DNA from: Algoriphagus formosus
Lineage (GTDB): Bacteria; Bacteroidota; Bacteroidia; Cytophagales; Cyclobacteriaceae
Direction of reading: 5' to 3'
Length of the DNA stretch: 64,000 nucleotides
NCBI RefSeq assembly: GCF_002807035.1
Contig: NZ_NIUC01000001.1
Coordinates: forward strand, 124,001 to 188,000
Every line of letters starts with the position of its first letter. Within the stretch, counting starts at the first letter, position 1. The notes beneath the pieces are model-generated. The model was not told the origin of the DNA and searched no databases. It worked only from the letters and a program-made list of their open reading frames with translations. A program made the translations under genes and the position numbers. Below are positions 28,061-37,190 of this stretch, one piece after another.

Positions 28061-28694
28061 TGATCTCTGTGACTTCTTGAAGAGTGGTGATGAATTGCTG
28101 GTAAGCTGCCACGGTTTGATCCTGAGCCAGCGCTTCATTCATAAGGTTTAACGCATCTCGGAACCGGAATTGTTCAACCAATCGATCAGCTTCTGCTTTT
28201 TTTCGCTTGGCAAAGTCTGATGGCTCGGGAGGATTCTCCTCTTGATTTTTCCGTTCTTCGTCTCGCTTCATCCATCTGGCAAGCAATTCATAATTATATC
28301 TTGCGACTTCATTCAATGGATCCTTGATCAAGGCAGTTTTGAATTTACTAAGCGCAGCTTCGTATTCTTTTTTGTTTCCAAGTAAAACACCTCCTTGGTT
28401 GTAGGCGAATGAAGAGAGAATCATATCCGCGCTTGTACTTGCTTTGTCATAGTAACCTGCTGCCTCATCAAGCTTCTCCGAATACTGAGCACTGAGACCT
28501 AGGTTAAAATCCAATTCACTGTAGCTTACGCCGAAGCGTTCTTGCAAGGCAAGATGATCCTGGTAGGATTGTTCATATTCTCCATTGGCAAAACTCTCCC
28601 CAGCCACATCAATCGCTGCATTCAATTCCGAATCACGCATCCATGCGGAAGGAATGAGTAAAAGAAGACCGATGATTAGTTTTCCTCCGTTCAT
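28050..28694 (-). CDS. TPR protein of Bat operon (BatC-like)
   Basis: The 214-aa protein begins with a hydrophobic signal or anchor (LIIGLLLLIPSAW) and carries TPR-type helix pairs throughout (for example YDKASTSADMILSSFAYNQGGVLLG and ALSKFKTALIKDPLNEVARYNYEL). It lies two bases after the VWA gene, and the next TPR gene overlaps its end, which is the order seen in bat (aerotolerance) operons. It likely scaffolds complexes with the VWA protein. Confidence 0.75.
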   Translation of the reverse strand: MNGGKLIIGLLLLIPSAWMRDSELNAAIDVAGESFANGEYEQSYQDHLALQERFGVSYSELDFNLGLSAQYSEKLDEAAGYYDKASTSADMILSSFAYNQGGVLLGNKKEYEAALSKFKTALIKDPLNEVARYNYELLARWMKRDEERKNQEENPPEPSDFAKRKKAEADRLVEQFRFRDALNLMNEALAQDQTVAAYQQFITTLQEVTEINEK

Positions 28695-28696
28695 GC

Positions 28697-29662
28697 TTAA
28701 AGTTTAATGGTTTTGATTGGAAGAATCATATCCAAAACTGAAAGGATCAATCCTGCAAGCAGAAAATAGAAATATTTATTGGAAGAGGCTTCTACCTGTC
28801 GGGTACCGATGGTGCCGCCTTCCAATCGCTCTAGATTACCGATCAAATCACTGACTTCCTGAGAAACGTCCGATATTTCAAAATACCTGCCGCCTGTTTC
28901 AATGGCGATTTTCTGAAGCGCATCCCGGTCTAGTCTTGTTTCCGCAGGTCTCCCTGTATTGGGATCAATCACCACGCCATTTCCGCGAGGAATAGAGCTT
29001 CCGGCATCTGTACCGATTCCCAAAGAAAACACCTTGATACCAGCTTCAGCAAGAGAAGCGGCTACATCCTCATATTCTCCTCCGAAGTCCTCTCCATCTG
29101 AGATCAAAACCACTGATTTGGATTTGACTTCTGGAGAAACATCGCTTACAAATCGATCTAAGGCCATTCGAAGTGGACCACTTAGGTCAGTGCCAGCATT
29201 TGGAACCAAGCCGGTATTGAGTCCATCCAGGTAAAGCTGAATGACATTTTGGTCAAAAGTCAGTGGACACTGCATGTAAGCTTCTGAGGAAAAAATAATC
29301 AGGCCAATTCGATCAGAAGGAAAATTTTTGATCAATTCCTTCAATTCAAATTTAATTCTTTGTAGACGGCTAGGGCCGATATCTGTCGCATTCATGGACT
29401 GAGATAGGTCAATAGCCAGGAAAATGTCCTTGCCTTCTTCTTTGACTTCTTTGGTCGATGTGCCAATAGAAGGTCCTGCAAATGCGATCAGAAAAAGAAT
29501 AAAATAGCTTGTTCGCAGAATGAGTTTAGTAAGTAATCGTCGTTTTTCGACTTTGAGTCGGCGATTGATCAACCAGAATCTGGAGATGTAAAATAAGTAC
29601 CCCAAAGCAAAAGCTCCGGCTAGAACTATTAAAAGTTTGAAATCAGGATATGCCCAAATCAT
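28697..29662 (-). CDS. BatA/BatB-type VWA membrane protein
   Basis: The 321-aa inner-membrane protein has two N-terminal helices (about 8-25 and 50-66), a von Willebrand A domain (about 80-290) and a C-terminal helix. The metal-ion site is intact: DLSQS (DxSxS), TDLSGP (Thr) and LISDGED (Asp). It heads a three-gene minus-strand unit with two TPR proteins. In other Bacteroidota the bat set also includes MoxR, a DUF58 protein, a second VWA and BatD; none of those are adjacent here. Confidence 0.85.
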   Translation of the reverse strand: MIWAYPDFKLLIVLAGAFALGYLFYISRFWLINRRLKVEKRRLLTKLILRTSYFILFLIAFAGPSIGTSTKEVKEEGKDIFLAIDLSQSMNATDIGPSRLQRIKFELKELIKNFPSDRIGLIIFSSEAYMQCPLTFDQNVIQLYLDGLNTGLVPNAGTDLSGPLRMALDRFVSDVSPEVKSKSVVLISDGEDFGGEYEDVAASLAEAGIKVFSLGIGTDAGSSIPRGNGVVIDPNTGRPAETRLDRDALQKIAIETGGRYFEISDVSQEVSDLIGNLERLEGGTIGTRQVEASSNKYFYFLLAGLILSVLDMILPIKTIKL

Positions 29663-29719
29663 GGCCTGAAATTATAAAATAATTAGCAAGGAAATAACCT
29701 TTGGGATGAATGGTAAGTT

Positions 29720-29727
29720 TAGATTTG
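29720..29727 (+). promoter_or_regulatory. -7 element for TonB receptor operon
   Basis: TAGATTTG matches TAnnTTTG fully, 74 bases before the receptor start at 29802, in the divergent gap with the VWA gene. The predicted leader is about 68 nt. Confidence 0.45.
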
Positions 29728-29801
29728 TGACTCCATTTGAAAATTAACAAACATTAAGCCGCTTAGGCCGTGTACTTGAAAGCTGAATTATATCCTACCT
29801 G

Positions 29802-32189
29802 ATGTCCAAAGCCATTTTTTTCAAAATTCTAATTCTATTAATAAGCTTACTTCCACTTCGCTCTTTCGCTCAAGAACAGCTGATAAAGGGTGTTGTGATT
29901 GACGTGGATAATTCATTTCCTCTTCCGGGCGCTAATATCTACTGGGAAGGAAATAAAACGGCCGGGGTGGTTTCTAACCTTGAGGGTGAATTTGAGATCA
30001 GCGTGGTTGATCTTCCTGCTAACCTGACTATCTCATTTGTTGGTTATCAGACATCTGTTCGTGCTATTACGGAGAAAGATCTCAACAAAACCGTCAAAAT
30101 ATTCCTTCGCCCTGATGAGTTATCTCTCGATGAGGTGTTGATTCAGGAATTGCGCCCTGATCAGAATATCAGAAGTCTGGAAACCGGTAAAAACAGCGTT
30201 CCGATTCAGACGATCAAAAATATTCCTGCCTTATTCGGAGAAGTTGACTTGCTTCGGAGTTTGCAGCTTTTGCCTGGTGTACAGACAGCAGGAGAGGGGA
30301 CCACGGGTCTTTTTGTACGAGGAGGTTCGGCTGATCAAAACCTAGTCCAAATAGATGGAGCCCCAGTATACAACCCTTCCCACTTTTTTGGATTCTTTTC
30401 GGTCTTTAATCCAGATGCACTTAGTGGAGTAGAACTTTATAAAGGAAATATGCCCGCTTCTTTTGGAGGTAGGCTTTCCTCGCTAATAGATGTATCCCTC
30501 AAAGAAGGAAACAACCAACAAATCCATGGAGAAGGCGGGATAGGAACTATTTCATCCCGATTAACGATAGATGGACCGCTCTTTTCCGAAAACTCTACCT
30601 TCATAGTTTCTGGACGTAGAACCTATGCTGATGTATTTTTGGGCTTTGCAAGAGATGAAGAAATTCGAAATAACAAGCTGAATTTTCACGACCTCAGTGG
30701 TAAAGCTGTATTTCGAATCGGTGACCGTGATCGCTTAAGTGTAAGTACCTATCAAGGGAGAGATTTTTTGGGGCTTGACGATCAGTTTGGCTTGGGCTGG
30801 ACCAATTGGGTGAGTGCTGCCACCTGGTCTAGGAATATCAGTGACGATACCTTTTTCGACTTGAATGCCTACCATTCGCGCTATCGATATTCGATCGACT
30901 TCGATGATCCGGAGAATGGCTTTGAGTGGGGCAATAACCTTTCTGAATCAGGTGTAAAAGGAACTTGGCAAGTCAATCGAAATGGAATCAATACCTATTG
31001 GGGTTTTCACTCTCAGTATTATCGATTTGCGCCCATTGAGCTTACCCCTGCCCCTGGAAGTAATATTCAGGGTATATCCACTAATTCAAAAAATGGGCTG
31101 CTCAACAATATTTTTGCAGGTACTTCTCTGGATATCACGAGCAAGCTTAGTGTGGAAGCGGGACTTCGATGGGGCTTATACAATCAGCTCGGAAATGGGG
31201 TCAAGTATGAGTATGAAGGAGGTATTCCAGGTCCTGAAGCAGAAGTGATAGATTCGGTTCGCTATGATCGCTTCCAAAATATCCAATTCTATCAAGGTTT
31301 GGAGCCACGCTTAGCTTTCCGATATCTTTTCAATGATAAGTTTTCGGTCAAGTCTGCTTACAATCGAAATTTCCAATACGTGCAGATCGCTTCCAACAGC
31401 TCGGCAGGTCTTCCTATTGATCGCTGGATATTGGCGGATAGTTATGTCAACCCGATTAGAAGTGATCAATTTTCTTTGGGTTTCTTCAGAAATTTTGAAG
31501 AAAACAAATGGGAGCTGTCTGTGGAAGGATATTACAAAACACTGGAGGGAATCATTGATTTGAGAAATGGGGCTCAGGTTCTATTCACAGATAATGTAGA
31601 AACTGAAATCCTTTCCGGAAGAGGATGGAGCTATGGCGTGGAGTTTTTACTTCGAAAAAATATAGGAAAAACTACCGGATGGCTAGCTTATACATGGTCT
31701 CGAGCTTGGAGAGAAATTGAAGGTATCAGTCAAGGGAAGGCATACAATCCGCGATTCGATCGACCACATGATGTCACTTTGGTACTGAACCATGAGTTTT
31801 CTCCGAAGTGGTCTGCCGGATTGACCTTTATTTATACTACTGGTCAAGCGGTCACTTTCCCGATAGGTACCTATCTCGCCGATAATCAGCAATTGCCTTT
31901 GTTCTCACCATTTAGAAATGAGGACAGATTTCCTGACTATCACCGGATGGATGCTTCTGTCACTTGGAAAAACTCCAATAAGGGCAAGCGATGGAGGGGA
32001 AGCTGGAATTTCAGCATTTATAATCTTTACGGCCGTAAAAATCCATTTGCCTACGAGTTTAGAGAGATATACAACGACGATATTACCGTCAGCCCTTCCG
32101 ATGGGCCTGTAGATTCTTCCCGACGGGGTATAGTAATGACTTACTTATTTACTTTTCTTCCATCTATCACCTATAACTTCCAGTTTTGA
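29802..32189 (+). CDS. TonB-dependent outer membrane receptor
   Basis: The 795-aa outer-membrane transporter has a signal peptide (LISLLPLRSFAQ), a CarboxypepD_reg-like domain (about 28-115), a plug domain (about 125-230: QTAGEGTTGLFVRGGSADQNLVQIDGAPVYNP) and a C-terminal barrel ending SITYNFQF. No SusD partner follows. Instead a DUF4249 lipoprotein is coupled (stop and start share one base), a recurrent pair in Bacteroidota. The substrate is not identifiable from sequence. Confidence 0.9.
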   Translation: MSKAIFFKILILLISLLPLRSFAQEQLIKGVVIDVDNSFPLPGANIYWEGNKTAGVVSNLEGEFEISVVDLPANLTISFVGYQTSVRAITEKDLNKTVKIFLRPDELSLDEVLIQELRPDQNIRSLETGKNSVPIQTIKNIPALFGEVDLLRSLQLLPGVQTAGEGTTGLFVRGGSADQNLVQIDGAPVYNPSHFFGFFSVFNPDALSGVELYKGNMPASFGGRLSSLIDVSLKEGNNQQIHGEGGIGTISSRLTIDGPLFSENSTFIVSGRRTYADVFLGFARDEEIRNNKLNFHDLSGKAVFRIGDRDRLSVSTYQGRDFLGLDDQFGLGWTNWVSAATWSRNISDDTFFDLNAYHSRYRYSIDFDDPENGFEWGNNLSESGVKGTWQVNRNGINTYWGFHSQYYRFAPIELTPAPGSNIQGISTNSKNGLLNNIFAGTSLDITSKLSVEAGLRWGLYNQLGNGVKYEYEGGIPGPEAEVIDSVRYDRFQNIQFYQGLEPRLAFRYLFNDKFSVKSAYNRNFQYVQIASNSSAGLPIDRWILADSYVNPIRSDQFSLGFFRNFEENKWELSVEGYYKTLEGIIDLRNGAQVLFTDNVETEILSGRGWSYGVEFLLRKNIGKTTGWLAYTWSRAWREIEGISQGKAYNPRFDRPHDVTLVLNHEFSPKWSAGLTFIYTTGQAVTFPIGTYLADNQQLPLFSPFRNEDRFPDYHRMDASVTWKNSNKGKRWRGSWNFSIYNLYGRKNPFAYEFREIYNDDITVSPSDGPVDSSRRGIVMTYLFTFLPSITYNFQF

Positions 32190-33022
32190 TGAAGCGGTTA
32201 CTTAGCATATTGTTAGCGATTAGTTTTTTTTCCTGCCAAGAGGAAGTGGAACTGCCATTAGCTACTATTGAAGGCTTGATTCCTGTTATAGAAGGTAGCT
32301 GGACGGATAATCCTAGTTTCAATCAAGTGCGAATTTCATTAGCTCAGGATTACTTTGATAATTCTGATGAACTTTTGATTCAGGATGCGGAAGTATCAAT
32401 TCGAAATCTCGAGACCAATGAAACTACAAGGTTCGAGTTTTTACCTCAGTTTGGATTTTACAAGCCTTTTGACCCTAGGTCAGTAGCTCGAATAGGAGAG
32501 AGTTATGAATTGCTCGTGAAATGGAATGAACAAGAATATCGCTCCCAAGGGACGATGTTGGAGCCACCGGTATTGGATAGTTTGACTTTCGAATTTCGCG
32601 AGGAGCGCGTATTCAGAGAGGAGGGATACTATATCAAAGCTTATGGAAAGATTCCATTTGATGAGGATAACTACTATCGGATTCGAGTGATCGAAAATGA
32701 TACACTCAAAAACGATCGGGGGGATTATTTGCTTTTTGATGACACCTTCGGAGTAGAATTCTTTTCTCAGGGTTTAGAGTTGAATTATTCTTTTAAAAAA
32801 GGAGATCAGGTTCGCTTGGAGCTTTTCCGTATGAACCGCGATGTATATGAATACTTTAACCAACTCGTTGGTCTACTATTTAATGATGGGGGACTCTTCA
32901 GTCCACCGCCTCAAAATCCTGACACCAATATCCAAATCACTCAAGGAAGCGGTGAGATTCTAGGTTACTTCTTTGTAGGTCCTGTTTTGACCGAATCCAT
33001 TGAAATAGTAGAAGAGGAATAG
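32189..33022 (+). CDS. DUF4249 lipoprotein paired with TonB receptor
   Basis: The 277-aa lipoprotein has a signal ending in a lipobox (AISFFSC, Cys about 17) and a beta-rich body. Family features include the early VIEGSWTDNPSFNQVRIS block and the mid-protein YYRIRVIENDT block. DUF4249 proteins sit beside TonB receptors and are thought to be surface lipoproteins aiding uptake. The ATG at 32189 shares its A with the receptor stop codon. A terminator-like hairpin follows at 33077. Confidence 0.8.
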   Translation: MKRLLSILLAISFFSCQEEVELPLATIEGLIPVIEGSWTDNPSFNQVRISLAQDYFDNSDELLIQDAEVSIRNLETNETTRFEFLPQFGFYKPFDPRSVARIGESYELLVKWNEQEYRSQGTMLEPPVLDSLTFEFREERVFREEGYYIKAYGKIPFDEDNYYRIRVIENDTLKNDRGDYLLFDDTFGVEFFSQGLELNYSFKKGDQVRLELFRMNRDVYEYFNQLVGLLFNDGGLFSPPPQNPDTNIQITQGSGEILGYFFVGPVLTESIEIVEEE

Positions 33023-33076
33023 ATTTTTTCCCTTAATTATATCAAATTCAAGAATTTACTTCCAATTTATTGAAGG

Positions 33077-33103
33077 AAGTCCTCTCTTTTTTCAGGACTT
33101 TTT
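33077..33103 (+). terminator. Probable terminator after DUF4249 gene
   Basis: AAGTCCT (33077-33083) pairs with AGGACTT (33094-33100) across a 10-base loop, followed by TTT. The T-run is short, so efficiency is uncertain. Confidence 0.5.
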
Positions 33104-33239
33104 CAAGAAGATATTTGAATTAATCGCAATTCAGCTTTTGATTATTGAAGGCTTTTAATAAATTGATACTAGTTAACATGAATCGTAGAAATACGAAAAA
33201 TAAGTTGTATGTTTAAATAATTAATCTTACTATTGAGTT

Positions 33240-33614
33240 ATGAAAGAGATTTCAGCAAATGAAGAGCGCATGATGCGGGTACTTTGGAGAATTGGTCAAG
33301 GCTTGGTTCGAGATATTTTGAATGAGCTTGATGAGCCCAAACCGCCTTATACAACGATTGCTTCCACGGTACGCCTTTTGGAAAGCAAAGGATATCTCAC
33401 GCACAAGGTTTATGGAAATACACACATGTATATTCCATTGATTTCTCAGGAGGAGTATTCCAAGGGTAAAATCAATCACATGGTTTCTAATTTCTTCCAA
33501 GGTTCTGTGAGCAATTTTCTATCCTTCATGGTAAATGAGAAAAAAATCTCCAAAAATGAGATTAAAGATCTCCAGAAGCTGATAGATGATGCAGAAAAAA
33601 ACGCCAAGAAATGA
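33240..33614 (+). CDS. BlaI/MecI-family transcriptional repressor
   Basis: The 124-aa protein is a winged-helix repressor of the BlaI/MecI/CopY family: an early MMRVLWRIGQGLVRDILNEL helix set, then PPYTTIASTVRLLESKGYLTHKVYGN as recognition helix and wing, and a C-terminal dimer helix pair. In classical systems a membrane M56 peptidase destroys the repressor after sensing a signal. Here the M56 gene overlaps its end by four bases, so a sensor/repressor pair is expected. No beta-lactamase is present nearby. Confidence 0.9.
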   Translation: MKEISANEERMMRVLWRIGQGLVRDILNELDEPKPPYTTIASTVRLLESKGYLTHKVYGNTHMYIPLISQEEYSKGKINHMVSNFFQGSVSNFLSFMVNEKKISKNEIKDLQKLIDDAEKNAKK

Positions 33615-34888
33615 ATTGGCTAATTGATTTGTGGATCGAAGGAAGTCTGATTCTGGCCATTGGCTTGTTATTCTATAAGCTAACGCTGGAGAAACTCACC
33701 TTCTTCGAATGGAATAGGGGATTTTTGATAGTCCTTCTCGTTCTATCCATAGGATTGCCTTTTCTATCTTTTGAGTTTTCTAACCCAGAAAATGCACTGG
33801 CAGAGTTTACCCTACCAGCTTTTGAATTGGGTAAGGGGGTGGCCACTGAGGAAGTTTCCTTTGGCTTGATGGATCTGATGCTGACAATATATGTGATCGG
33901 TTTTTCCATTGCCTTACTGAAGGTGATTTTCGGATTGGTAAAACCTTTCTTCCAACTTCAATTGGTTGAAAAGTTCAGTTACCAAGGTCTGAAAATAGCT
34001 GTCCATCCAAGTTTTGAACCGGCTTCCTATTTTGGATATATTCTTTTGCCCTATTTCGAGCCTGAGGAAGAAGATCAGCGTCAGATCTTACTTCATGAGT
34101 CGGTTCATGTGTCAAAAGGTCATTCATGGGATCTTCTTTTCACACACTTGTTCAAGGCTGTGTTCTGGTTTAATCCGCTAGCTTATCTCTATGAGAAGTT
34201 ATTGCGCGAGATTCACGAGTTTCAAGCTGATCAGGGAGTGACGAATTCTTTTTCTCAATTCGACTATTCTCGGCTGCTTCTCAGGCTGATTGTAAAAGAT
34301 CAAAGCTGGCAGCTTACCAATAGCTTTAATCAGTTTCAAACAAAAAAAAGAATTCTTATGATGAATCGAGAAAAATCAAGAAGCACTGCCAAAAGCCGCT
34401 TTCTTATGGTGATTCCTTTGGTTTCGCTCATGGTATTAGTATTTGCCTGCGATCAAAATCTTGCAGATGATGAATCAATCAAACCTGAAAACGTGGTTGA
34501 AATTCAAGGTGCGGATGGCACCGTTCAATTAAAGGAAATGGTCAATGGAAAGCTTGTCGAGATCGAAGCAGATGAAATATTTGATGTGGTAGAGACTCAG
34601 CCTACTCCTTCAGGCGGTATGGAAGGCTGGAATGCGTACCTAAGAGCGAATCTTAAATATCCTGCCCAAGCAAAAGAAATGGGTATCGAGGGTACAGTGA
34701 TCGCGGTGTTCGTGATCAATACAGATGGATCCATCACAGATGTGGAATTGCTTCGTGGGATTGGAGCAGGCTGTGATGAGGAAGCTTTACGAGTTATTCA
34801 AAATGCACCCAACTGGGAGCCTGGCAAGCAGCGTGGACGAGAAGTTCGAACCCGCATGCGATTACCAATTCGGTTTAAGCTAAGCTAA
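33611..34888 (+). CDS. M56 (BlaR1-like) membrane peptidase fused to TonB C-terminal domain
   Basis: The 425-aa protein has membrane helices at about 12-25, 35-52, 88-110 and about 260-280. The cytoplasmic zinc-peptidase motif HESVH (162-166) is followed by HEFQAD with the third ligand. After the last helix comes a periplasmic linker and a TonB C-terminal domain (about 335-425, ending RTRMRLPIRFKLS). The N-terminal part should cleave the BlaI repressor. The TonB domain replaces the penicillin-binding sensor of BlaR1, so the signal is probably not a beta-lactam. Confidence 0.88.
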   Translation: MNWLIDLWIEGSLILAIGLLFYKLTLEKLTFFEWNRGFLIVLLVLSIGLPFLSFEFSNPENALAEFTLPAFELGKGVATEEVSFGLMDLMLTIYVIGFSIALLKVIFGLVKPFFQLQLVEKFSYQGLKIAVHPSFEPASYFGYILLPYFEPEEEDQRQILLHESVHVSKGHSWDLLFTHLFKAVFWFNPLAYLYEKLLREIHEFQADQGVTNSFSQFDYSRLLLRLIVKDQSWQLTNSFNQFQTKKRILMMNREKSRSTAKSRFLMVIPLVSLMVLVFACDQNLADDESIKPENVVEIQGADGTVQLKEMVNGKLVEIEADEIFDVVETQPTPSGGMEGWNAYLRANLKYPAQAKEMGIEGTVIAVFVINTDGSITDVELLRGIGAGCDEEALRVIQNAPNWEPGKQRGREVRTRMRLPIRFKLS

Positions 34889-34917
34889 AAATTTCAAGTC
34901 AATCAATTACCACATTT

Positions 34918-35334
34918 ATGAAAAGGGTTTTAAGAACGAGTTTTACATTTCTACTTACTCTTGGGATGATGATCTATGGAGTAAATGCTCTTGCCCAAGA
35001 ATCCACTGTTTCGGCTACAGAAGCTCATACGCTAGAGCAGATGCCTGAGCCTCCAGGCGGGATGAATGAGTGGATGTTTTCTCATTTGGCTAAAAATCTA
35101 AGGTATCCAGAGACGGCTAGAGATAAAGGAATCGAAGGTACTGTAATTGTAAAATTCATTGTTGAAAAAGATGGCTCAATTTCGGAAACTCAGATCCTTC
35201 GTGGAATAGGAGGGGGCTGTGACGAGGAAGCGATTAGGGTTTTGCAGCTTTCACCGAAATGGAAAGCAGGAGTAAAAGACGGCTCGGTTGTTCGGACCGA
35301 AATGAGACTTCCGATTCGGTTTAAATTAGGATAA
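34918..35334 (+). CDS. Small TonB-domain protein (energy transducer TonB-like)
   Basis: The 138-aa protein has an N-terminal signal or anchor (TSFTFLLTLGMMIYGVNALAQ) and one TonB C-terminal domain. It is strongly similar to the domain fused to the upstream M56 protein, sharing GIEGTV, LRGIG, GCDEEA and RLPIRFKL, so it looks like a tandem duplicate. It lacks a Pro-rich spacer, so it may not span the periplasm. The gene lies 29 bases after the M56 gene and ends at a strong terminator. Confidence 0.8.
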   Translation: MKRVLRTSFTFLLTLGMMIYGVNALAQESTVSATEAHTLEQMPEPPGGMNEWMFSHLAKNLRYPETARDKGIEGTVIVKFIVEKDGSISETQILRGIGGGCDEEAIRVLQLSPKWKAGVKDGSVVRTEMRLPIRFKLG

Positions 35335-35344
35335 TCTTTAATGA

Positions 35345-35386
35345 CAAAAAAAGGCTTTCTAAATCTAGAAAGCCTTTCTTTTTTTG
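35345..35386. terminator. Bidirectional terminator
   Basis: AAGGCTTTCTA pairs with TAGAAAGCCTT (35351-35376), flanked by an A-run before and a T-run after, so it works for the plus-strand TonB gene and for the convergent DUF1080 gene. Confidence 0.88.
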
Positions 35387-35395
35387 TTTTGGAAA

Positions 35396-36175
35396 TTAAA
35401 AATCGGTGGATTGCCCATCTAAGTTCAGCGGCTTGATCCAGATGTTTCTGTAAAATACATCGTGTCCTTCCGCCTGCAGTTTCAATCCGCCTGGACGGTC
35501 TGTAATTCCTTTTCCTCCATCATTTCCGCCATCGATGCCGGAATTTGGACCACCCCAAACCTGCTGAATACTCACATCTTCATGAATTTTTTTACCATTG
35601 AAGTAAATCGTCACCCGAGCCTTTTCTGTAAGTGTTCCATTCTCAAAGCGGGCTGCTTTGAAGACAATATCATAGGCATTCCATTTTCCAAGACCATTGT
35701 AGGCTTGTTCCTTTGGTAGATGTTCATTGATTACGGCAGCCAATCCATGCAAACCATAGTCTCCATCTAGGATTTGTATCTCATATCGGTTTTGAAGGTA
35801 AACCCCGCTATTTCCTCCCTCATTTTTGATCAAAAATTCCACGTGGGCTCTAAAATCCCGATATTCTTTTTTTGTGACGATATCCGCAGCGCCATATTTT
35901 CCGCCTGCTGCTGCAGGATCATTGCTACTGATCGCTTTTCCACCATCTATTGGGTCTTTCACTTCCATCCATTTGATGGGAGGCTCAGCCGAAAAACGAG
36001 GTCCCTGCCAATATTGCCATTTTTCTAAAAGCATTTCTTTGCTTCCATCTAGCATCAATTCAGCTCCTTCGATCGGAGCTGTGCCAACTCCAACTTGGGC
36101 CTTCGCTACAGCAGTGCCTATAAAAATTAAGGCTAAAGCAATAATCCAGTGAATAGAGAGGTTTTTGGTTTTCAT
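35396..36175 (-). CDS. Exported DUF1080 (3-keto-disaccharide hydrolase-like) protein
   Basis: The 259-aa periplasmic protein has a signal peptide (ALALIFIGTAVAKAQ) and one DUF1080 domain, a concanavalin-like sandwich. It contains WMEVKDPIDGGKAISS, DFRAHVEFLIKNEGGNSGVYLQNRYEIQILD, YNGLGKWNAYDIVFKAARF and GGLKLQAEGHDVFYRNIWIKPL. Family members act on oxidised disaccharides or bind glycans. I use the ATG at 36175; the frame extends upstream to 36280 without signal character. Confidence 0.85.
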   Translation of the reverse strand: MKTKNLSIHWIIALALIFIGTAVAKAQVGVGTAPIEGAELMLDGSKEMLLEKWQYWQGPRFSAEPPIKWMEVKDPIDGGKAISSNDPAAAGGKYGAADIVTKKEYRDFRAHVEFLIKNEGGNSGVYLQNRYEIQILDGDYGLHGLAAVINEHLPKEQAYNGLGKWNAYDIVFKAARFENGTLTEKARVTIYFNGKKIHEDVSIQQVWGGPNSGIDGGNDGGKGITDRPGGLKLQAEGHDVFYRNIWIKPLNLDGQSTDF

Positions 36176-36296
36176 AGGTTTACTATTTTGGGTTGTGTTG
36201 AATGCATGTAATTTGGTTATTTTTATGAAAGCTGGAAAGTTTCTCATGGAATTTAGGGCTTTCATACTGTTTTTTATCAATCTAAATCAATAGCAA

Positions 36297-37190
36297 ATGA
36301 AATGGGAAGGTCGTAGACGCAGTAGCAATGTAGAAGACCGAAGAGGGCAACGCGGTCCAAGCGGTGGTGGGGGAATTAACCCAATGTTGCTTGCACCTTT
36401 GCTTCGAATGCTTTTCTCGAAAACCGGTCTGGTGATCGTCGCAGTGTTTATCGGGGGCTCAATCTTGCTTGGAGTGAATCCACTTTCCTTGATTGGTGGC
36501 TTTTTGGGTGGAGGTCAAGGATTTACCACTGAGGTTAATTACCAATCCAGTCCTGAAGATGATCGCTTAGCTGAGTTTTGCTCTGTGATTTTAGCTGATA
36601 GTGAGACTGTTTGGAATCAATTGATCGAAAATTACAGGGAACCAACTTTGGTGCTTTTTTCTGGTTCTGTTTCCTCTGCCTGTGGAAATGCAAGTGCTGC
36701 CACAGGTCCTTTTTACTGTCCGGCAGATGAAAAACTATACATTGATTTAAGCTTTTTTCAAGAGATGGAGCAGCGACTCAATGCTCCGGGAGACTTTGCT
36801 CAAGCCTATGTCATTGCGCATGAGGTAGGCCATCATATCCAAAAAATCATGGGAATTACCGACGAAGTACAGCAGCTTCGGGGAAAGATTTCAGATCGGG
36901 AATACAATCAATATTCGGTACGATTGGAACTTCAGGCTGACTTTCTGGCTGGAGTATGGGCTCATCATTCACAGCGAGTGAGTGGGATGATGGAGGCAGG
37001 AGACCTCGAAGAGGGCCTTAATGCTGCTAATGCCATTGGGGATGACCGACTACAAAAACAAGCTACCGGACGGGTAGTGCCGGACTCTTTCACCCATGGT
37101 ACTTCAGCTCAGCGAATGCGCTGGTTTAAAAAGGGCTTTGACACCGGAGACCTTTCTCAAGGTGATACCTTCAGTTCTGAGACCCTTTAG
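36297..37190 (+). CDS. Neutral zinc metallopeptidase, YpfJ/KPN_02809 family
   Basis: The 297-aa protein has a Gly-rich N-terminus, a membrane helix (about 43-63: GLVIVAVFIGGSILLG) and an exported peptidase domain with the metal motif HEVGHH. Preceding GPFYCPADEKLYIDLSFF and following QADFLAGVWAHH (third ligand region) match the family. The substrate is unknown. It is divergent from the DUF1080 gene and its stop overlaps the end of a convergent universal stress gene by four bases. Confidence 0.88.
   Translation: MKWEGRRRSSNVEDRRGQRGPSGGGGINPMLLAPLLRMLFSKTGLVIVAVFIGGSILLGVNPLSLIGGFLGGGQGFTTEVNYQSSPEDDRLAEFCSVILADSETVWNQLIENYREPTLVLFSGSVSSACGNASAATGPFYCPADEKLYIDLSFFQEMEQRLNAPGDFAQAYVIAHEVGHHIQKIMGITDEVQQLRGKISDREYNQYSVRLELQADFLAGVWAHHSQRVSGMMEAGDLEEGLNAANAIGDDRLQKQATGRVVPDSFTHGTSAQRMRWFKKGFDTGDLSQGDTFSSETL

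Noticed and set aside
33240-34888. Beta-lactam resistance module
   Set aside because: BlaI and an M56 peptidase are present, but there is no beta-lactamase or penicillin-binding sensor domain; the sensor end is a TonB domain.
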